Origin: Acinetobacter lwoffii
GTDB lineage: Bacteria > Pseudomonadota > Gammaproteobacteria > Pseudomonadales > Moraxellaceae
NCBI RefSeq assembly: GCF_024129735.1
Contig: NZ_JAMXXK010000007.1
Location: 1 to 64,000 of the forward strand
Direction of reading: 5' to 3'
Length of the DNA stretch: 64,000 nucleotides
Part shown: positions 44,601-55,908 of the stretch, piece by piece
How positions within the stretch are numbered: the first letter of the stretch is position 1
How the letters are laid out: each line of letters begins with the position of its first letter
Program-made: the position numbers and the translations under genes
Notes under the pieces: generated by a model
The model's input: only the letters and a program-made list of their open reading frames with translations
Databases searched by the model: none
What the model was told of the DNA's origin: nothing

Positions 44601-47273
44601 ATGATCAACACCCATCCACTGCTGAATTACGCTAAAAGCAACCATGACATTAAAGCCATCAATCAATGGCGCAGTGATGTCGAAAATCAGCTTCAGGAGA
44701 GTTTTGAAAATGGCCAGTCGATTCGGGATATTATTCTGGCGCGTTCCAATCTGATCGATGAAGCCCTGCAGTTTCTCTGGCAGCATGCCGAACTGGATCA
44801 AACCGATTTGGCCCTGTTTGCTGTCGGGGGTTATGGCCGTCGTGAAATGCTGCCTTATTCTGATGTCGATATCATGATCTTGTCAGAAGACGAGATTAAC
44901 CCGGAACAGGAACAACTGATTTCTACATTTATTTCATCGCTTTGGGATGTAGGGAATTTCAAACCCGGTATCAGTGTCCGCACCATCAATGAATGTGTTA
45001 ATCAGGCCAGCAGTGATCTGACCGTTGCCACCACCCTGATTGAAGCCCGCCTGATTATTGGCAATGAAAACCTGTGCAAATGGCCACGTCGCATCGTGTC
45101 ACGTACCTGGACCGACAAAACCTTTTTTGATGCCAAGATGGATGAGCAGCATAAACGCTATGCTCAGCACAACAATACCGAAAGCAATCTGGAACCAGAT
45201 ATTAAAAATGCGCCGGGTGGCATCCGTGATATTAATCAGATTGGCTGGATTGCTAAACGGCATTTCCGTGTGAACCGGATTTATGATCTGGTACATCTCG
45301 GTTTTATTTCAGAATTTGAACTCGGTGTGCTTGAGGAAGCTGAAAGTTTTCTCTGGGAAATCCGTCATCACCTGCACCGCCTGACCAAACGCGATGAAAA
45401 CCGCTTATTGTTCGATTATCAACGTGATATTGCCGCCAAATTCGGCTATGTACGTGAAGAGGCGCATCATCCGAACTATCCAATTGAACAATTCATGAAG
45501 CGCTATTATCGCAGTGCGCAGCAAGTATCCACGCTGAACGAAATGCTGCTGGCCTATTTTAATGAATCGGTCATTACGCCACGTTTACCGCAATATGAAC
45601 GCCAGATCGAGGAAATCAACCAGAACTTTAAACTGGTTGACGGCAAACTGGCTGTGCAGCATCACAAGATTTTCTCGGAAAATCCAAGCGCGATTCTGGA
45701 AATTTTCTATCTGCTGGCCAATCGTCCTGAGATCGAAGGTATTCGTGCGCGTACTTTACGCCTGCTGACCCTGGCTGGAAAACGCATTGATCAGGATTTT
45801 CGTGATAATCCGGTGCATCAGGCGCTATTTATGGCGATTATCCGTTCACCGCATCGACTCTACGATACTATGGTCGCGATGAAGCGTTATGGTGTGCTTG
45901 GAAATTACATCCCGGCCTTTGGACAGATTCTGGGACTGATGCAATATGACCTGTTCCATATCTATACGGTCGATGCACATACCTTATTGCTGCTGCGTAA
46001 TTTAAACCGCTTTAAAGAACCTGAATTTGCCAAGGAATTTCCGGTGGTCAGTTCAGTGTTTCAGCGTCTGACCCGTCGTGACATAGTCTATCTGGCAGCA
46101 ATTTTCCATGATATTGCCAAAGGCCGTGGTGGTGATCACAGTGAACTTGGCGCCAGTGATGCGATTAAATTTTGCCGTAGCCATGGCTTTACTGAACGCG
46201 AAAGTAATCTGGTAGCCTGGCTGATCCAGAATCATCTGGTAATGTCTGTCACCGCCCAGAAAAAAGACATCTCCGATCCGGATGTGGTCAAAGAATTCGC
46301 AGAAAAAATGGGTGATATGGAACATCTGGACTATTTGTACACCCTGACAGTCGCCGATATTAACGCCACCAATCCGAAGCTGTGGAATACCTGGCGTGCC
46401 TCGCTGATGCGTCAACTATATACTCAGGCACGCGACGTGATCCGTTCCGGTCTGGGTCGTCCGGTTGATTATCAAATGCTGATTGAAGATACCAAATTTG
46501 TGGCCAGCGAACTTCTGGTTCAGGATTTTTCACTGGATGAAGTAGAAAAAGTCTGGCAGGAACTTGGTGATGACTATTTCCTGAAAGAAACAGCAGATGA
46601 AATTGCTTGGCATACTCGTGCCATTTTACAGCACGGCGACAATCCTGCCCCACTGGTGTTAATGCGGGCACACCGTAAATATGCCCAGGATGCGGTACAG
46701 ATCTTTATTTATACGCAGGATCAACCCAACCTGTTTGCTACCACGGTGGCTATTCTGGATCGCATGAATCTGGATGTACAAGATGCACGAATTATTACTG
46801 CCACTAAAGCGTTCAGTCTGGATACCTATGTGGTACTGGACCGTTTTGGTACCTTATTGACCGATCCGGAACGCGAAGCCACAGTGATTGAAGCCCTGAA
46901 AGATGCCTTGAGCCATTCAGATGAATATCCGGGCTTGATGCAACGCCGGATTCCGCGTCAATTACGTCATTTCGATATTGAAAATACAGTCGATATTACG
47001 ATGAATGCGGCCTTGAATCAGAATATGGTCGAAATTGCCACTCTCGATCATCCCGGTTTACTTGCCAAAATCGGTGGTTTATTTATGATGCAAGGGCTGG
47101 ATATCCACTCTGCCAAAATTGCCACACTGGGCGAACGTGCCGAAGATATATTCTTTGTCACCAAAAAAGATGGCAACCCTATGACACCTGGAGAATCTGC
47201 TGAATTTGCAGCTGCACTTAAAACTGCGCTGGATGAAGCCTCTCATCAGGTTTGTAGTCAACACTCACATTAA
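44601..47273 (+). CDS. glnD: Bifunctional PII uridylyltransferase/uridylyl-removing enzyme
   Basis: At 890 residues it has the full GlnD layout: nucleotidyltransferase ([19 protein letters not shown], about 74-92), helical linker, HD domain ([18 protein letters not shown], about 500) and two C-terminal ACT domains that sense glutamine. It adds UMP to PII proteins when nitrogen is low and removes it when glutamine is high. It lies between purT and dapC on one strand with short gaps, so they may share a transcript. Confidence 0.97.
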   Translation: MINTHPLLNYAKSNHDIKAINQWRSDVENQLQESFENGQSIRDIILARSNLIDEALQFLWQHAELDQTDLALFAVGGYGRREMLPYSDVDIMILSEDEINPEQEQLISTFISSLWDVGNFKPGISVRTINECVNQASSDLTVATTLIEARLIIGNENLCKWPRRIVSRTWTDKTFFDAKMDEQHKRYAQHNNTESNLEPDIKNAPGGIRDINQIGWIAKRHFRVNRIYDLVHLGFISEFELGVLEEAESFLWEIRHHLHRLTKRDENRLLFDYQRDIAAKFGYVREEAHHPNYPIEQFMKRYYRSAQQVSTLNEMLLAYFNESVITPRLPQYERQIEEINQNFKLVDGKLAVQHHKIFSENPSAILEIFYLLANRPEIEGIRARTLRLLTLAGKRIDQDFRDNPVHQALFMAIIRSPHRLYDTMVAMKRYGVLGNYIPAFGQILGLMQYDLFHIYTVDAHTLLLLRNLNRFKEPEFAKEFPVVSSVFQRLTRRDIVYLAAIFHDIAKGRGGDHSELGASDAIKFCRSHGFTERESNLVAWLIQNHLVMSVTAQKKDISDPDVVKEFAEKMGDMEHLDYLYTLTVADINATNPKLWNTWRASLMRQLYTQARDVIRSGLGRPVDYQMLIEDTKFVASELLVQDFSLDEVEKVWQELGDDYFLKETADEIAWHTRAILQHGDNPAPLVLMRAHRKYAQDAVQIFIYTQDQPNLFATTVAILDRMNLDVQDARIITATKAFSLDTYVVLDRFGTLLTDPEREATVIEALKDALSHSDEYPGLMQRRIPRQLRHFDIENTVDITMNAALNQNMVEIATLDHPGLLAKIGGLFMMQGLDIHSAKIATLGERAEDIFFVTKKDGNPMTPGESAEFAAALKTALDEASHQVCSQHSH

Positions 47274-47290
47274 AACGCGGTTACTTATTC

Positions 47291-48460
47291 ATGAACTCTA
47301 GCTTGTCTCTACTGCATCCTTATCCGTTTGAAAAGTTAAATCAGCTTTTTGCGGATATCCAGCCTGCAAATATGCCGTTAATTCCCCTATCGATTGGTGA
47401 ACCAAAGCATCCTGCACCAGAGTTTGTGAAACAAGCAATTATCGATAACTTCAAACATTTGTCGACGTATCCAAACAGTAAAGGCCTGCCGGAGCTACGT
47501 GAAAGTATTGCCCAATGGCTGACGCACCGTTTTCAGCTAAATAGCATCAGTGCAGACAGCAATATCCTGCCTGTTTCTGGTACACGTGAAGCGATTTTCT
47601 CGTTTGTACAGGCTTTGGTGAATCGTGAAGATGCACCTTATGTGGTGATGCCGAATCCGTTTTACCAGATTTACGAAGGTGCAACACTGCTTGCAGGGGC
47701 AAAACCTTATTTCATCAACTGTACTGAGGAAAATAATTACCTTGGTGATTTTGATGCTGTTCCGGCAGAAGTCTGGGAAAAAACTGCACTGCTATTTGTC
47801 TGTACCCCGGGCAATCCAACCGGTGCAGTGCTGTCGAAAGAACAGTTTAAAAAACTGATTGCCCTGTCGGATCAATACAACTTTGTGATTGCTTCAGACG
47901 AATGCTATTCGGAACTGTGGTTTGACCAAGCACCTGTAGGTTTACTGGAAGTTTGTGCTGAAATCGGCCGGGATGACTATAAAAACTGTGTGGTGTTTCA
48001 TTCACTATCTAAACGTTCTAACCTCCCAGGCATGCGTTCAGGTTTTGTCGCCGGTGATGCGAACCTGTTAAAACCTTATTTGCAATATCGTACATACCAC
48101 GGCGCAGCAATGCCGGTACAACATCAACTGGCTTCAATCGCTGCCTGGGATGATGAAGCGCATGTGGAAGAAAACCGGGTGCAATATCGTGCCAAGTTTG
48201 ATTTATTTCAACAGGAACTCGGACATTTATTGCCACTCAAAAAACCGGATGCCGGTTTCTACTACTGGTTAAAAGTTGACAATGATGAAGCCTTTGCCAA
48301 ACGCCTGATGGAAGAAGCACATATTAAAGTTCTTCCGGGTCGTTATTTATCTCGCAATACCGAACAAGGTAATCCGGGTGAAAATCATGTACGTCTGGCA
48401 CTCGTAGCCGATCTGGCGCAATGTGAAGAAGTTATTCAACGACTGAAAACCATTCTCTAA
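47291..48460 (+). CDS. dapC: Succinyldiaminopimelate transaminase
   Basis: A 389-residue class I/II PLP aminotransferase. The PLP lysine lies in FHSLSKRSNLPGMRSG (about residue 240), and CTPGNPTGAVL and SDECYSELWF are the usual cofactor contacts. It makes N-succinyl-LL-diaminopimelate for lysine and cell wall. The call as DapC rather than another aminotransferase rests on the SLSKRSNLPGMRSG phrase and on the glnD-dapC order known from several bacteria. It starts 17 bases after glnD. Confidence 0.9.
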   Translation: MNSSLSLLHPYPFEKLNQLFADIQPANMPLIPLSIGEPKHPAPEFVKQAIIDNFKHLSTYPNSKGLPELRESIAQWLTHRFQLNSISADSNILPVSGTREAIFSFVQALVNREDAPYVVMPNPFYQIYEGATLLAGAKPYFINCTEENNYLGDFDAVPAEVWEKTALLFVCTPGNPTGAVLSKEQFKKLIALSDQYNFVIASDECYSELWFDQAPVGLLEVCAEIGRDDYKNCVVFHSLSKRSNLPGMRSGFVAGDANLLKPYLQYRTYHGAAMPVQHQLASIAAWDDEAHVEENRVQYRAKFDLFQQELGHLLPLKKPDAGFYYWLKVDNDEAFAKRLMEEAHIKVLPGRYLSRNTEQGNPGENHVRLALVADLAQCEEVIQRLKTIL

Positions 48461-48477
48461 GTTTTAATCATGATTAG

Positions 48478-48504
48478 AAAACCCACTGTAGATCAGTGGG
48501 TTTT
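48478..48504. terminator. Bidirectional terminator after dapC
   Basis: AAAACCCACTG at 48478-48488 pairs with CAGTGGGTTTT at 48494-48504, with more T after it. Confidence 0.9.
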
Positions 48505-48562
48505 TTAATTAACATTAGATGAGCTCTACTTTTATCTCATACTGAGAAAATGACGCTGACTC

Positions 48563-49039
48563 TTACAACACTTTGGCAATTTCATCTTCAAGATCTTCAG
48601 GCTTGGTGGTTGGTGCAAAACGGTTCAACACCTTGCCATCACGACCAATCAGAAACTTGGTAAAATTCCATTTAATTCCATTGCCTAAAATACCTTTGGA
48701 ATTATTGGTTAAATAGCGAAAAATGGCGTGCGCTTCAGGGCCTTTGACATCCACCTTAGAAAACATCGGGAAAGATACCCCGTAATTCTTCTGGCAAAAT
48801 TCACCAATCTGTTCATTGGAACCTGGATCTTGACCACCAAACTGATTGCATGGAAATCCCAAAATTTCCAGACCTTGATCTTTATATTTTTCGTAAAGTT
48901 TTTCTAATCCTGAAAACTGTGGGGTAAAACCACACTTACTCGCTGTATTGACGATCAAAAGTACCTTGCCTTCGTAATCTGCAAGTGGCTTGCTTTTGCC
49001 ATCTAACAATTCAGCTTCAAACTGATAAATGTTAGTCAT
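48563..49039 (-). CDS. Glutathione peroxidase-like thiol peroxidase
   Basis: The 158-residue protein has the GPx catalytic set: [11 protein letters not shown] (Cys in the place of selenocysteine, about 37), [10 protein letters not shown] (about 62-72, with the Gln and the second Cys) and WNFTKFLI (Trp and Asn). Bacterial forms such as BtuE reduce peroxides mostly with thioredoxin. It overlaps the upstream msrB gene by four bases, so both are co-translated as an oxidative-damage unit. Confidence 0.93.
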   Translation of the reverse strand: MTNIYQFEAELLDGKSKPLADYEGKVLLIVNTASKCGFTPQFSGLEKLYEKYKDQGLEILGFPCNQFGGQDPGSNEQIGEFCQKNYGVSFPMFSKVDVKGPEAHAIFRYLTNNSKGILGNGIKWNFTKFLIGRDGKVLNRFAPTTKPEDLEDEIAKVL

Positions 49040-49461
49040 GGATAGGTTTCCTCATCATTTTTTTCTTGTGTTTCTAAGTCCAAAGAAGCCGAGTTGACAC
49101 AATAACGTAAGCCCGTCGGCTCTGGACCATCCGGGAAAACATGCCCTAAATGTGCGTCACAATGATGACAAACAATCTCAGTTCTGACCATTCCGTGTGA
49201 AGTATCAGGTAATTCTTCTACCACCGAACTGCTGACGGGACGGTAGAAACTTGGCCAGCCACAGCCGCTGTCATACTTGGTCTCAGACGAGAACAGTGGC
49301 GTGCCGCAGCAACGGCATACATAGGTGCCATCTTGCTTGGTATTCCAGTATTTTCCAGTAAATGCCGGCTCGGTTCCCTTCTCGCGCGTAATGCGAAACT
49401 CCTCAGGTGATAACTCTCTTTGCCATTCCCGGTCTGATTTATTGAGTTTTCCCATGATCAC
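49036..49461 (-). CDS. msrB: Peptide-methionine (R)-S-oxide reductase MsrB
   Basis: The 141-residue enzyme reduces methionine-R-sulfoxide in proteins. Two C-x2-C zinc pairs (CRCCGTPLF and [12 protein letters not shown]) and the catalytic Cys in RYCVNSASL are present. The start could be ATG 49461 or ATG 49455 ([11 protein letters not shown]). It overlaps gpx by four bases at its end and is the first gene of that pair. Confidence 0.95.
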   Translation of the reverse strand: MIMGKLNKSDREWQRELSPEEFRITREKGTEPAFTGKYWNTKQDGTYVCRCCGTPLFSSETKYDSGCGWPSFYRPVSSSVVEELPDTSHGMVRTEIVCHHCDAHLGHVFPDGPEPTGLRYCVNSASLDLETQEKNDEETYP

Positions 49462-49683
49462 ATACCTTTTTATCTTGCTATTTAAAATAGGATAATCCTA
49501 TATTTACGTGATTCATTTTAAAAATTCTAGTCTTTATTCAACATTTTACAAAAGACATATAATGCCTAAAAAAGCAAAAAGAAAGCAAATATAAAAATAA
49601 AAGTAAGCAATTTTTACATTAAATGTTTTTTAGTGAGCAAATTTAATGGTATTCTTAGCTCTAAATTTGCTCAGGATTAAAAA

Positions 49684-51114
49684 ATGTCGCAAAAAAAGAG
49701 CGTAATTTTTAAAAATCTGCTGCCTGTGATCAAACAATATCAGCAGCTTGGATTTACGCATGAAAAAATTGTTGCACTACTTCGAGATGAACATGATCTC
49801 GATCTAGTCACAACTGAGACATTTAAAAGTTATTTATATCGTTATGCAAAAGTGACCTCCACTCCTTCCGAGAACATCAAAATGCCGAACACTTTCCAAA
49901 CCCCTCGCGAGATCAAGAAATCATCTAAGCTCGAGCATGTGTGCTACGACATTCGCGGACCTGTGTTACGAGCGGCCATCGAGATGGAAGAAGCCGGTCA
50001 CAAAATTATCAAATTAAATATTGGCAACCCTGCCCCATTTGGGTTTGAAGCACCACAAGAAATTATCAACGATGTGGCTTTAAACCTGCCGAATGCGATT
50101 GGCTACACGGATTCCAAAGGGATTTTCCCGGCGCGTAAGGCGATCTGTCAGTATTATCAGCAAAAAGGCATTCTAGATATGCACGTCAATGACGTCTATA
50201 TCGGTAATGGTGTGTCTGAACTGATCGTGATGGCCATGCAGGGTCTGCTGGATGATGGCGATGAAATGCTGATTCCAATGCCAGATTATCCACTCTGGAC
50301 GGCGGCAGTGAATCTATCTGGCGGTACAGCGATTCACTATAAATGTGATGAAGAAAATCACTGGTATCCAGATATTGCTGATATGGAAAGCAAAATCACG
50401 CCGAATACGCGTGGTATTGTGATTATCAACCCGAATAACCCGACCGGTTCGGTTTACCCACGTCATGTGTTGCAACAAATCGTCGACTTGGCGAAGAAAT
50501 ATGACCTGATTTTATTTGCTGACGAAATCTACGACAAAATTATTTACGATGGGATTGAGCATGTTGCTGTAGCAGCTCTGGCTGGCGATCAGCTCTGTGT
50601 TTCGTTTAACGGTTTATCTAAAGCCTATCGTATTGCTGGTTTCCGTTCCGGCTGGATGGCCATTACCGGCAATAAAGCACGTGCAGCAGACTATATCGAA
50701 GGTCTGGATATGCTTGCATCGATGCGTCTGTGTGCCAACCATCAGGCACAATATGCAATTCAGACTGCACTGGGCGGTTATCAGTCAATTAACGACCTGA
50801 TTCGTCCGGGTGGGCGTTTATATGAACAGCGCAATATTGCCTGGGAAATGCTGAACGAGATTCCAGGTGTGTCTTGTGTCAAACCTGAAGGCGCAATGTA
50901 TTGCTTCCCGAAACTGGATCCGAATGTGTATCCAATTCAGGACGATGAAAAACTGATGCTGGATTTGTTACGTGCAGAGAAAGTACTTCTGGTTCAAGGG
51001 ACAGGCTTTAACTGGCCAACACCGGATCATTTCCGTGTAGTGTTCCTGCCGGCTGAAAATGAACTGCGTGAAGCCATTACCCGTGTTGGCCGTTTCCTGG
51101 CCAAGATGCGTTAA
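49684..51114 (+). CDS. alaA: Alanine aminotransferase-like (AlaA) with an N-terminal extension
   Basis: Of 476 residues, about 80-476 match E. coli AlaA: KLNIGNPAPFGFEAP, NPNNPTGSVYP, ADEIYDKIIYDG and the PLP lysine in SFNGLSKAYRIAGFRSGW. It makes alanine from pyruvate and glutamate. The first 60 residues are extra and look like a small helical DNA-binding-like unit (LLPVIKQYQQLGFTHEKIVALL, then TFKSYLYRYAK), similar in style to plasmid TraK-type or recombination-like domains. The reading is unbroken between both parts. A strong terminator follows. Confidence 0.88.
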   Translation: MSQKKSVIFKNLLPVIKQYQQLGFTHEKIVALLRDEHDLDLVTTETFKSYLYRYAKVTSTPSENIKMPNTFQTPREIKKSSKLEHVCYDIRGPVLRAAIEMEEAGHKIIKLNIGNPAPFGFEAPQEIINDVALNLPNAIGYTDSKGIFPARKAICQYYQQKGILDMHVNDVYIGNGVSELIVMAMQGLLDDGDEMLIPMPDYPLWTAAVNLSGGTAIHYKCDEENHWYPDIADMESKITPNTRGIVIINPNNPTGSVYPRHVLQQIVDLAKKYDLILFADEIYDKIIYDGIEHVAVAALAGDQLCVSFNGLSKAYRIAGFRSGWMAITGNKARAADYIEGLDMLASMRLCANHQAQYAIQTALGGYQSINDLIRPGGRLYEQRNIAWEMLNEIPGVSCVKPEGAMYCFPKLDPNVYPIQDDEKLMLDLLRAEKVLLVQGTGFNWPTPDHFRVVFLPAENELREAITRVGRFLAKMR

Positions 51115-51134
51115 TTCTTGAAATAGACAATATA

Positions 51135-51160
51135 AAAAACCGCGTTGATACGCGGTTTTT
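51135..51160 (+). terminator. Terminator after alaA
   Basis: AAAAACCGCG at 51135-51144 pairs with CGCGGTTTTT at 51151-51160, followed by T. Confidence 0.9.
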
Positions 51161-51314
51161 TATTTCTCTGAAAAAATTCAGGCTTTTGACTGATGAAATC
51201 TTAAAAATCATACCGGTTTCTTTGAGCAAATTTCTGCACTCAATGGTTTCTTCTCAGGCAATTTCCCCTCAATCATGAAGATTCATGTTATTTTTTGATC
51301 AAATATAAAATTCT

Positions 51315-52538
51315 ATGAGTACACGGATGTCCTCAAACACAATCAAGCTCAGCCTGTTTCTCTGTCTTAGTATGTGCTTGGGCATTGGCATTCTTCGTTT
51401 CTCTTACACCGCGTTGTTACCTGGTACACGCGAAGCCTTTGGCTGGAGTACAGATTTTGCCAGCCTCTTGGGCAGTGCCAATTTGCTGGGTTATTTAATC
51501 GGTGCATTTACGGCCATGCGTCTGCCTCAAGACCGCAGCATGAGTACCTATATTCAAATTTCAGCCTTTGCCGGTATGCTCAGCCTGATGTGCTGTGCAT
51601 TTTCTGGTTTTTCTGAAGTATGGTATATCGCTTGGCGGATTATTTCCGGGATCAGCGGTGGACTGATGATGATCTTATCGCCGAGTGTGGTTGCACAGTG
51701 CTGTGAACTTCAAGACCGTCTTAAAATCAACTTTATTGGTTTTAGCGGAATTGGACTAGGCGTTTTAATTGCGACCCTGTTTCTGCCTTATCTGGATCAA
51801 ATTTCCATACAGACGGCCTGGCTAATCTTATGTGGTTTTGCTTTGCTTATCTGTATCGTTTTAAGTTTACTGATTCAGAAATTTAAGCCGTATTTGTCCG
51901 CACAAGCCCCTTCGGTTATCTCTACTCTATCTTTGAATAGCGTCTTTTATAGTTTATTGACGGTTTACGCCTGTAGTGCTTTCGCCTATATACCACATTC
52001 ACTCTTCTGGATTGATTATTTAAGCCAGCAGTTGGGATTGAGCTTGTTCTGGATTAATTTCAACTGGATTCTGTATGGACTAGGTAGTGCTTTAGGTGCC
52101 TTGAGTGCTTATGCACTGGCCAGAAAATGGGGTAATTTTGCTGCCCTGAAAATTCTTTATAGTCTTTATATTATGGCTATTTTTATTGCGACTCTAGATG
52201 CCAGTCCATTGCTCACTTTTAGCTCTTCCTTTTTCACTGGGATGTTAAATCCGGCTGTGGTGTTCCTGACCTCCTATACCATTTTGCAACTGTATGGACT
52301 GGCTTATAAAAAACTCTGGAGTATTGCCACCTTGTGTTTCGCCTCGGTTCAGCTGATCGGTGGCCTCAGTTTTAGTACGCTACAATATTTTGGATTGAGC
52401 TATCATCAACAGTTCGTACTAGCTACATTCGTTCTTCTGTTAGGAACATTGCAATTATCCTGGTGTACACGTCCTGCCAAACTCAAGCCTGAACAACAAA
52501 CTCAGCCGGCGTCTGCTCATGGAGAAGGAACTAAATAA
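51315..52538 (+). CDS. YbfB/YjiJ-family MFS transporter
   Basis: The 407-residue protein has about 12 hydrophobic helices. The start with [24 protein letters not shown] and [12 protein letters not shown] is typical of the YbfB/YjiJ type. The substrate is unknown. An in-frame ATG at 51327 is an alternative start. The end overlaps the facing M23 gene by 22 bases. Confidence 0.85.
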   Translation: MSTRMSSNTIKLSLFLCLSMCLGIGILRFSYTALLPGTREAFGWSTDFASLLGSANLLGYLIGAFTAMRLPQDRSMSTYIQISAFAGMLSLMCCAFSGFSEVWYIAWRIISGISGGLMMILSPSVVAQCCELQDRLKINFIGFSGIGLGVLIATLFLPYLDQISIQTAWLILCGFALLICIVLSLLIQKFKPYLSAQAPSVISTLSLNSVFYSLLTVYACSAFAYIPHSLFWIDYLSQQLGLSLFWINFNWILYGLGSALGALSAYALARKWGNFAALKILYSLYIMAIFIATLDASPLLTFSSSFFTGMLNPAVVFLTSYTILQLYGLAYKKLWSIATLCFASVQLIGGLSFSTLQYFGLSYHQQFVLATFVLLLGTLQLSWCTRPAKLKPEQQTQPASAHGEGTK

Positions 52539-53074
52539 GGATAAGGATTGGTTGCTCCTTGCCCACCCAAATAAATCCCATAATGTAAATGCGGTGGGGT
52601 GTTTTTGGCATTGCCCGTATTACCCACGTAAGCGATGACTTCACCCGCTTCGACCCAGTCGCCTTCCTGAATATGTTCTGCATAGTCATCCAGATGTGCA
52701 TAATAATGTTGGCTCATATTTGGACCGGTCACCCAGATGATTTTTCCACCCAGATTGTTGGTGCCAATCCTACGCACAATACCTGGGGTCGCGCTAAATA
52801 CTGGCGTACCGCGTTTGGCAAAAATATCCGTACCTTCGTGTTTACGACCGTCACTACGCGCTGCTCCCCAAGTATCATTAATCTGACCAACTCTGACGCC
52901 TTCAACCGGAATCTGTAGCGGAGCTTCTAACTGGGCTCTCTGTAATTGCCAATACAGATAAGGGCTTTTCCAACCTGCTGCTTCACCTGAAGGCGGTGGC
53001 TGACAGGCAGTTAGTAGAAAACCTATAGATAACAGTAAGCTTATAATCCGAAGAAATTTCACCAATATTCGCAT
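52517..53074 (-). CDS. M23-family metallopeptidase lipoprotein
   Basis: A 185-residue protein with lipobox L-L-T-A-C (about 20-24) and a LytM/M23 domain: zinc ligands in [11 protein letters not shown] (H-x3-D), the H-Y-Y-A-H-L-D-D middle and the H-L-H-Y-G end. All usual zinc and catalytic histidines are present, so it may cut peptidoglycan peptides or activate amidases from the outer membrane. It is read towards the MFS gene. Confidence 0.92.
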   Translation of the reverse strand: MRILVKFLRIISLLLSIGFLLTACQPPPSGEAAGWKSPYLYWQLQRAQLEAPLQIPVEGVRVGQINDTWGAARSDGRKHEGTDIFAKRGTPVFSATPGIVRRIGTNNLGGKIIWVTGPNMSQHYYAHLDDYAEHIQEGDWVEAGEVIAYVGNTGNAKNTPPHLHYGIYLGGQGATNPYPYLVPSP

Positions 53075-53170
53075 TAAATTAAATAGATGACTTTTATCTT
53101 AATCACAACCGCCTAATTTAAAGTCACAATCCTGTTATTTTTAGTGATGATTTTATACAAGCGTTCAAAT

Positions 53171-53198
53171 AACAAAACCCTCAAATGAGGGTTTTGTT
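53171..53198. terminator. Bidirectional terminator
   Basis: AACAAAACCCTC at 53171-53182 pairs with GAGGGTTTTGTT at 53187-53198. It lies just after the stop side of the 43-residue basic gene. Confidence 0.88.
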
Positions 53199-53217
53199 AT
53201 TTTAGGTGGATAGGAGA

Positions 53218-53349
53218 TTATCTACGTTTTTTAGCACGAGATGGTTTCGATGGTTGTTGCTGTTGTTGCTGTTGCTGCTCTTCATTCTGAGCATTGTCCT
53301 GCTTGTCTTTTTGTTGGACCTGCTTATGTCTCGCTTTAGCTTTAGCCAT
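53218..53349 (-). CDS. 43-residue basic, glutamine-rich small protein
   Basis: From ATG 53349, with the strong ribosome site AAAGGAG at good distance, the frame reads a Lys/Arg/Ala-rich start (MAKAKARHKQVQQKDKQ), a run of about eight glutamines and a basic end (PSRAKKRR). A strong terminator follows. The other frames over this DNA are shadows. High charge suggests nucleic-acid binding, but this is only a guess. It shares low-complexity Gln runs with the 67-residue protein at 1569. Confidence 0.7.
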   Translation of the reverse strand: MAKAKARHKQVQQKDKQDNAQNEEQQQQQQQQPSKPSRAKKRR

Positions 53350-53650
53350 GATTTACTCCTTTGGAGAAACGTCTCTATATCACTGGAAGTTCCATTCATC
53401 ACTGTAACGTTTATACAAAATAAGCCAATCGCTGAGCTGTATCCAAATACGTCAATGTAATACAGTGTTTACTAAGTTATTCAGCTTAGAACGAATCATT
53501 TCTAGGCTCATTACACTTCTTACATGATCTTGCAGCCTGATACTTATTTTAACGTTTAACCTTAAACCGTTCAGCCTTTGCTTCCCAATAAAGTGATAAA
53601 AAAACCCGCCGTAATTGCGGGTTTTTTTATTCATAAATTGCATCGCAATT
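53350..53650. other. Spacer between the small basic gene and icd
   Basis: Apart from the icd terminator at 53600-53626 and the promoter of the small gene, nothing is seen in these 301 bases. Confidence 0.4.
53600..53626 (-). terminator. Terminator after icd
   Basis: AAAAACCCGC pairs with GCGGGTTTTT across a seven-base loop, about 25 bases past the icd stop. Confidence 0.88.
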
Positions 53651-54907
53651 TCAGGTATCCATATTAGCAATAATCGCCTCACCAAACTCGGAACAACGAA
53701 GTAAGGTCGCCCCTGGCATCAGACGCTCGAAATCATAGGTCACCGTTTTTGCCGCAATCGCACCCGAAATCCCCTTGATGATCAGGTCGGCAGCTTCTGT
53801 CCAGCCCATATCACGCAACATCATTTCAGCAGACAAAATAATCGAACCCGGATTTACTTTATCTTGTCCGGCATATTTAGGCGCTGTGCCGTGGGTTGCC
53901 TCATAGACTGCAATCGAACCGCCAATATTGGCACCTGGTGCAATTCCGATTCCACCGACTTCCGCGGCCAGCGCATCAGAAATATAGTCACCATTTAAGT
54001 TGAGTGTCGCAATCACAGAATATTCTGCTGGACGCATCAGGATTTGCTGCAAGAAGGCATCTGCAATGACATCTTTAATAATAATGTCTTTACCCGTTCT
54101 TGGATTTTTGATTTTAACCCACGGACCACCATCTAAAAGCTCACCGCCAAAACGTTCCAGCGCAACTTCATAACCCCACTCTTTAAACGCCCCTTCGGTA
54201 TATTTCATGATATTGCCTTTGTGCACTAACGTCACACTAGGCTTGTCATTTTCAATGGCGAACTGGATGGCTTTACGCACCAGACGCTGGCTACCTTCTT
54301 TGGAAACAGGCTTGATCCCGATCCCACAATTGTCTTCAAAGCGGATGTTGGTTACACCCATTTCTTCTTTCAGAAACTTGATAACCTTTTTCGCTTCCGG
54401 AGAATCTGCTTTCCATTCAATACCGGCATAAATATCTTCTGAATTCTCACGGAAAATCACCATATCGGTCAGTTCAGGATTATGTACCGGCGAAGGCACG
54501 CCCTCGAACCAGCGCACCGGACGTACACAAACATATAAATCCAGTTCCTGGCGTAGGGCCACATTCAAGGAACGAATACCACCACCGACTGGCGTGGTCA
54601 GTGGGCCTTTGATCGATATTACATAATCGCGCAGCGCTTCGAGAGTTTCTTCAGGCATATAGGTGCCGTAAATTTTGTCAGCTTTTTCACCGCAGTAGAC
54701 TTCCATCCATTCGATGGAACGCTTCCCGGCGTATGCTTTTTGCACAGCAGCATCTACCACAGTTCGCATTGTTGGTGTAATATCTGCACCAATTCCATCC
54801 CCTTCGATAAATGGGATAATTGGATTATTTGGTACGTTGAGTGACAGGTCTGCATTAACGGTAATTTTGGTACCATCCACAGGTACTACGATTTTTTGAT
54901 ATCCCAT
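53651..54907 (-). CDS. icd: NADP-dependent isocitrate dehydrogenase
   Basis: The 418-residue enzyme of the TCA cycle makes 2-oxoglutarate, CO2 and NADPH. Seen: [27 protein letters not shown] with the regulatory Ser (phosphorylated by AceK in E. coli) and its Arg, and [19 protein letters not shown] 54907 (MGYQKIVVP) is chosen; an upstream start at 54937 adds ten unlikely residues. It is divergent from rluE across a 194-base spacer. Confidence 0.97.
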   Translation of the reverse strand: MGYQKIVVPVDGTKITVNADLSLNVPNNPIIPFIEGDGIGADITPTMRTVVDAAVQKAYAGKRSIEWMEVYCGEKADKIYGTYMPEETLEALRDYVISIKGPLTTPVGGGIRSLNVALRQELDLYVCVRPVRWFEGVPSPVHNPELTDMVIFRENSEDIYAGIEWKADSPEAKKVIKFLKEEMGVTNIRFEDNCGIGIKPVSKEGSQRLVRKAIQFAIENDKPSVTLVHKGNIMKYTEGAFKEWGYEVALERFGGELLDGGPWVKIKNPRTGKDIIIKDVIADAFLQQILMRPAEYSVIATLNLNGDYISDALAAEVGGIGIAPGANIGGSIAVYEATHGTAPKYAGQDKVNPGSIILSAEMMLRDMGWTEAADLIIKGISGAIAAKTVTYDFERLMPGATLLRCSEFGEAIIANMDT

Positions 54908-55101
54908 TATTAGTATTCTCCCGGATGCCGCTGACAAATCTAAAATAATTGCCGATTAGGCAATACTTTCAACTGTTCTTAACGCATAATATTCTAATCC
55001 AGATTTGTTGTTTTTGAGATTTATACGGGAAATAACTAAATTTCCCTTTTAAATAAACCTCTACATTTTTTAAATTAATGTAATTATAGAAGTTATTTCC
55101 T

Positions 55102-55890
55102 ATGAAAATCGTCATTCTAAACAAACCTTATGACGTCCTCTCCCAATTCCGTGCGGATGAAAAGCACCCAACCATGGCTGATTTTGTCAACGACAAAGAT
55201 TTACGTCTTGCGGGTCGTTTGGACATGGACTCAGAAGGTCTGGTTTTCCTCACCGATCACGGTGGTCTCAACCAATATATCACCAATCCTGCCAATAAAA
55301 AGTTTAAAACTTATATGGTGCAAGTGGAAGGTGATGTGACCGAAGAAGCACTTGAACAGCTTCGTAAAGGCGTTGAACTTAAAGATGGCATAACGCTTCC
55401 TGCACGTGCTGAAAAAGTGTCTGAACCGGAATGGCTGTGGGAGCGTAATCCTCCTGTACGTTTCCGTGCCTCTGTTCCAACGTCTTGGGTTGAGATTTCG
55501 ATCTGTGAAGGTCGTAACCGTCAGGTTCGTCGTATGACATCTGCTGTCGGCTTCCCTACATTGCGTTTGATCCGTACCAAAATTGGTGAGATTGATTTGG
55601 TTCGTATGGGATTGCAACCGGGCGAAACCAGAGAAATTGAACCATTATTATATCCGGACTTCCAGAATGTTCCTGCGGAAGAACCATACCGTTCACGTTC
55701 TTATGTGAAAAAGCCGGGTGGTACGGGTGGTAAGCCAATGGTTCGCAAGAACAAAGATGGTTCTGTGAAAAAGTCTGGCACCAAACGTATCTGGCAAATG
55801 GATGAAAGTGAAAAGCCGCGTCGTAAGACCAATGGCACAACTCGTCCAAATACCAAAGCACCACGTGGTCGCGGCCGCGGTCGTGGCTAA
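55102..55890 (+). CDS. rluE: Pseudouridine synthase RluE with a basic tail
   Basis: The first about 190 residues match RluE, the RsuA-type enzyme that makes pseudouridine 2457 in 23S rRNA: LNKPYDVLSQF, the catalytic Asp in AGRLDMDSEGLVFLT, and EGRNRQVRRM. Divergent placement with icd, as in E. coli, supports the name. The last about 70 residues are an extra Lys/Arg/Gly-rich tail ending in GRGRGRG, which may add RNA binding. Confidence 0.9.
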   Translation: MKIVILNKPYDVLSQFRADEKHPTMADFVNDKDLRLAGRLDMDSEGLVFLTDHGGLNQYITNPANKKFKTYMVQVEGDVTEEALEQLRKGVELKDGITLPARAEKVSEPEWLWERNPPVRFRASVPTSWVEISICEGRNRQVRRMTSAVGFPTLRLIRTKIGEIDLVRMGLQPGETREIEPLLYPDFQNVPAEEPYRSRSYVKKPGGTGGKPMVRKNKDGSVKKSGTKRIWQMDESEKPRRKTNGTTRPNTKAPRGRGRGRG

Positions 55891-55908
55891 GTTTGAATAG
55901 ATTCAATC

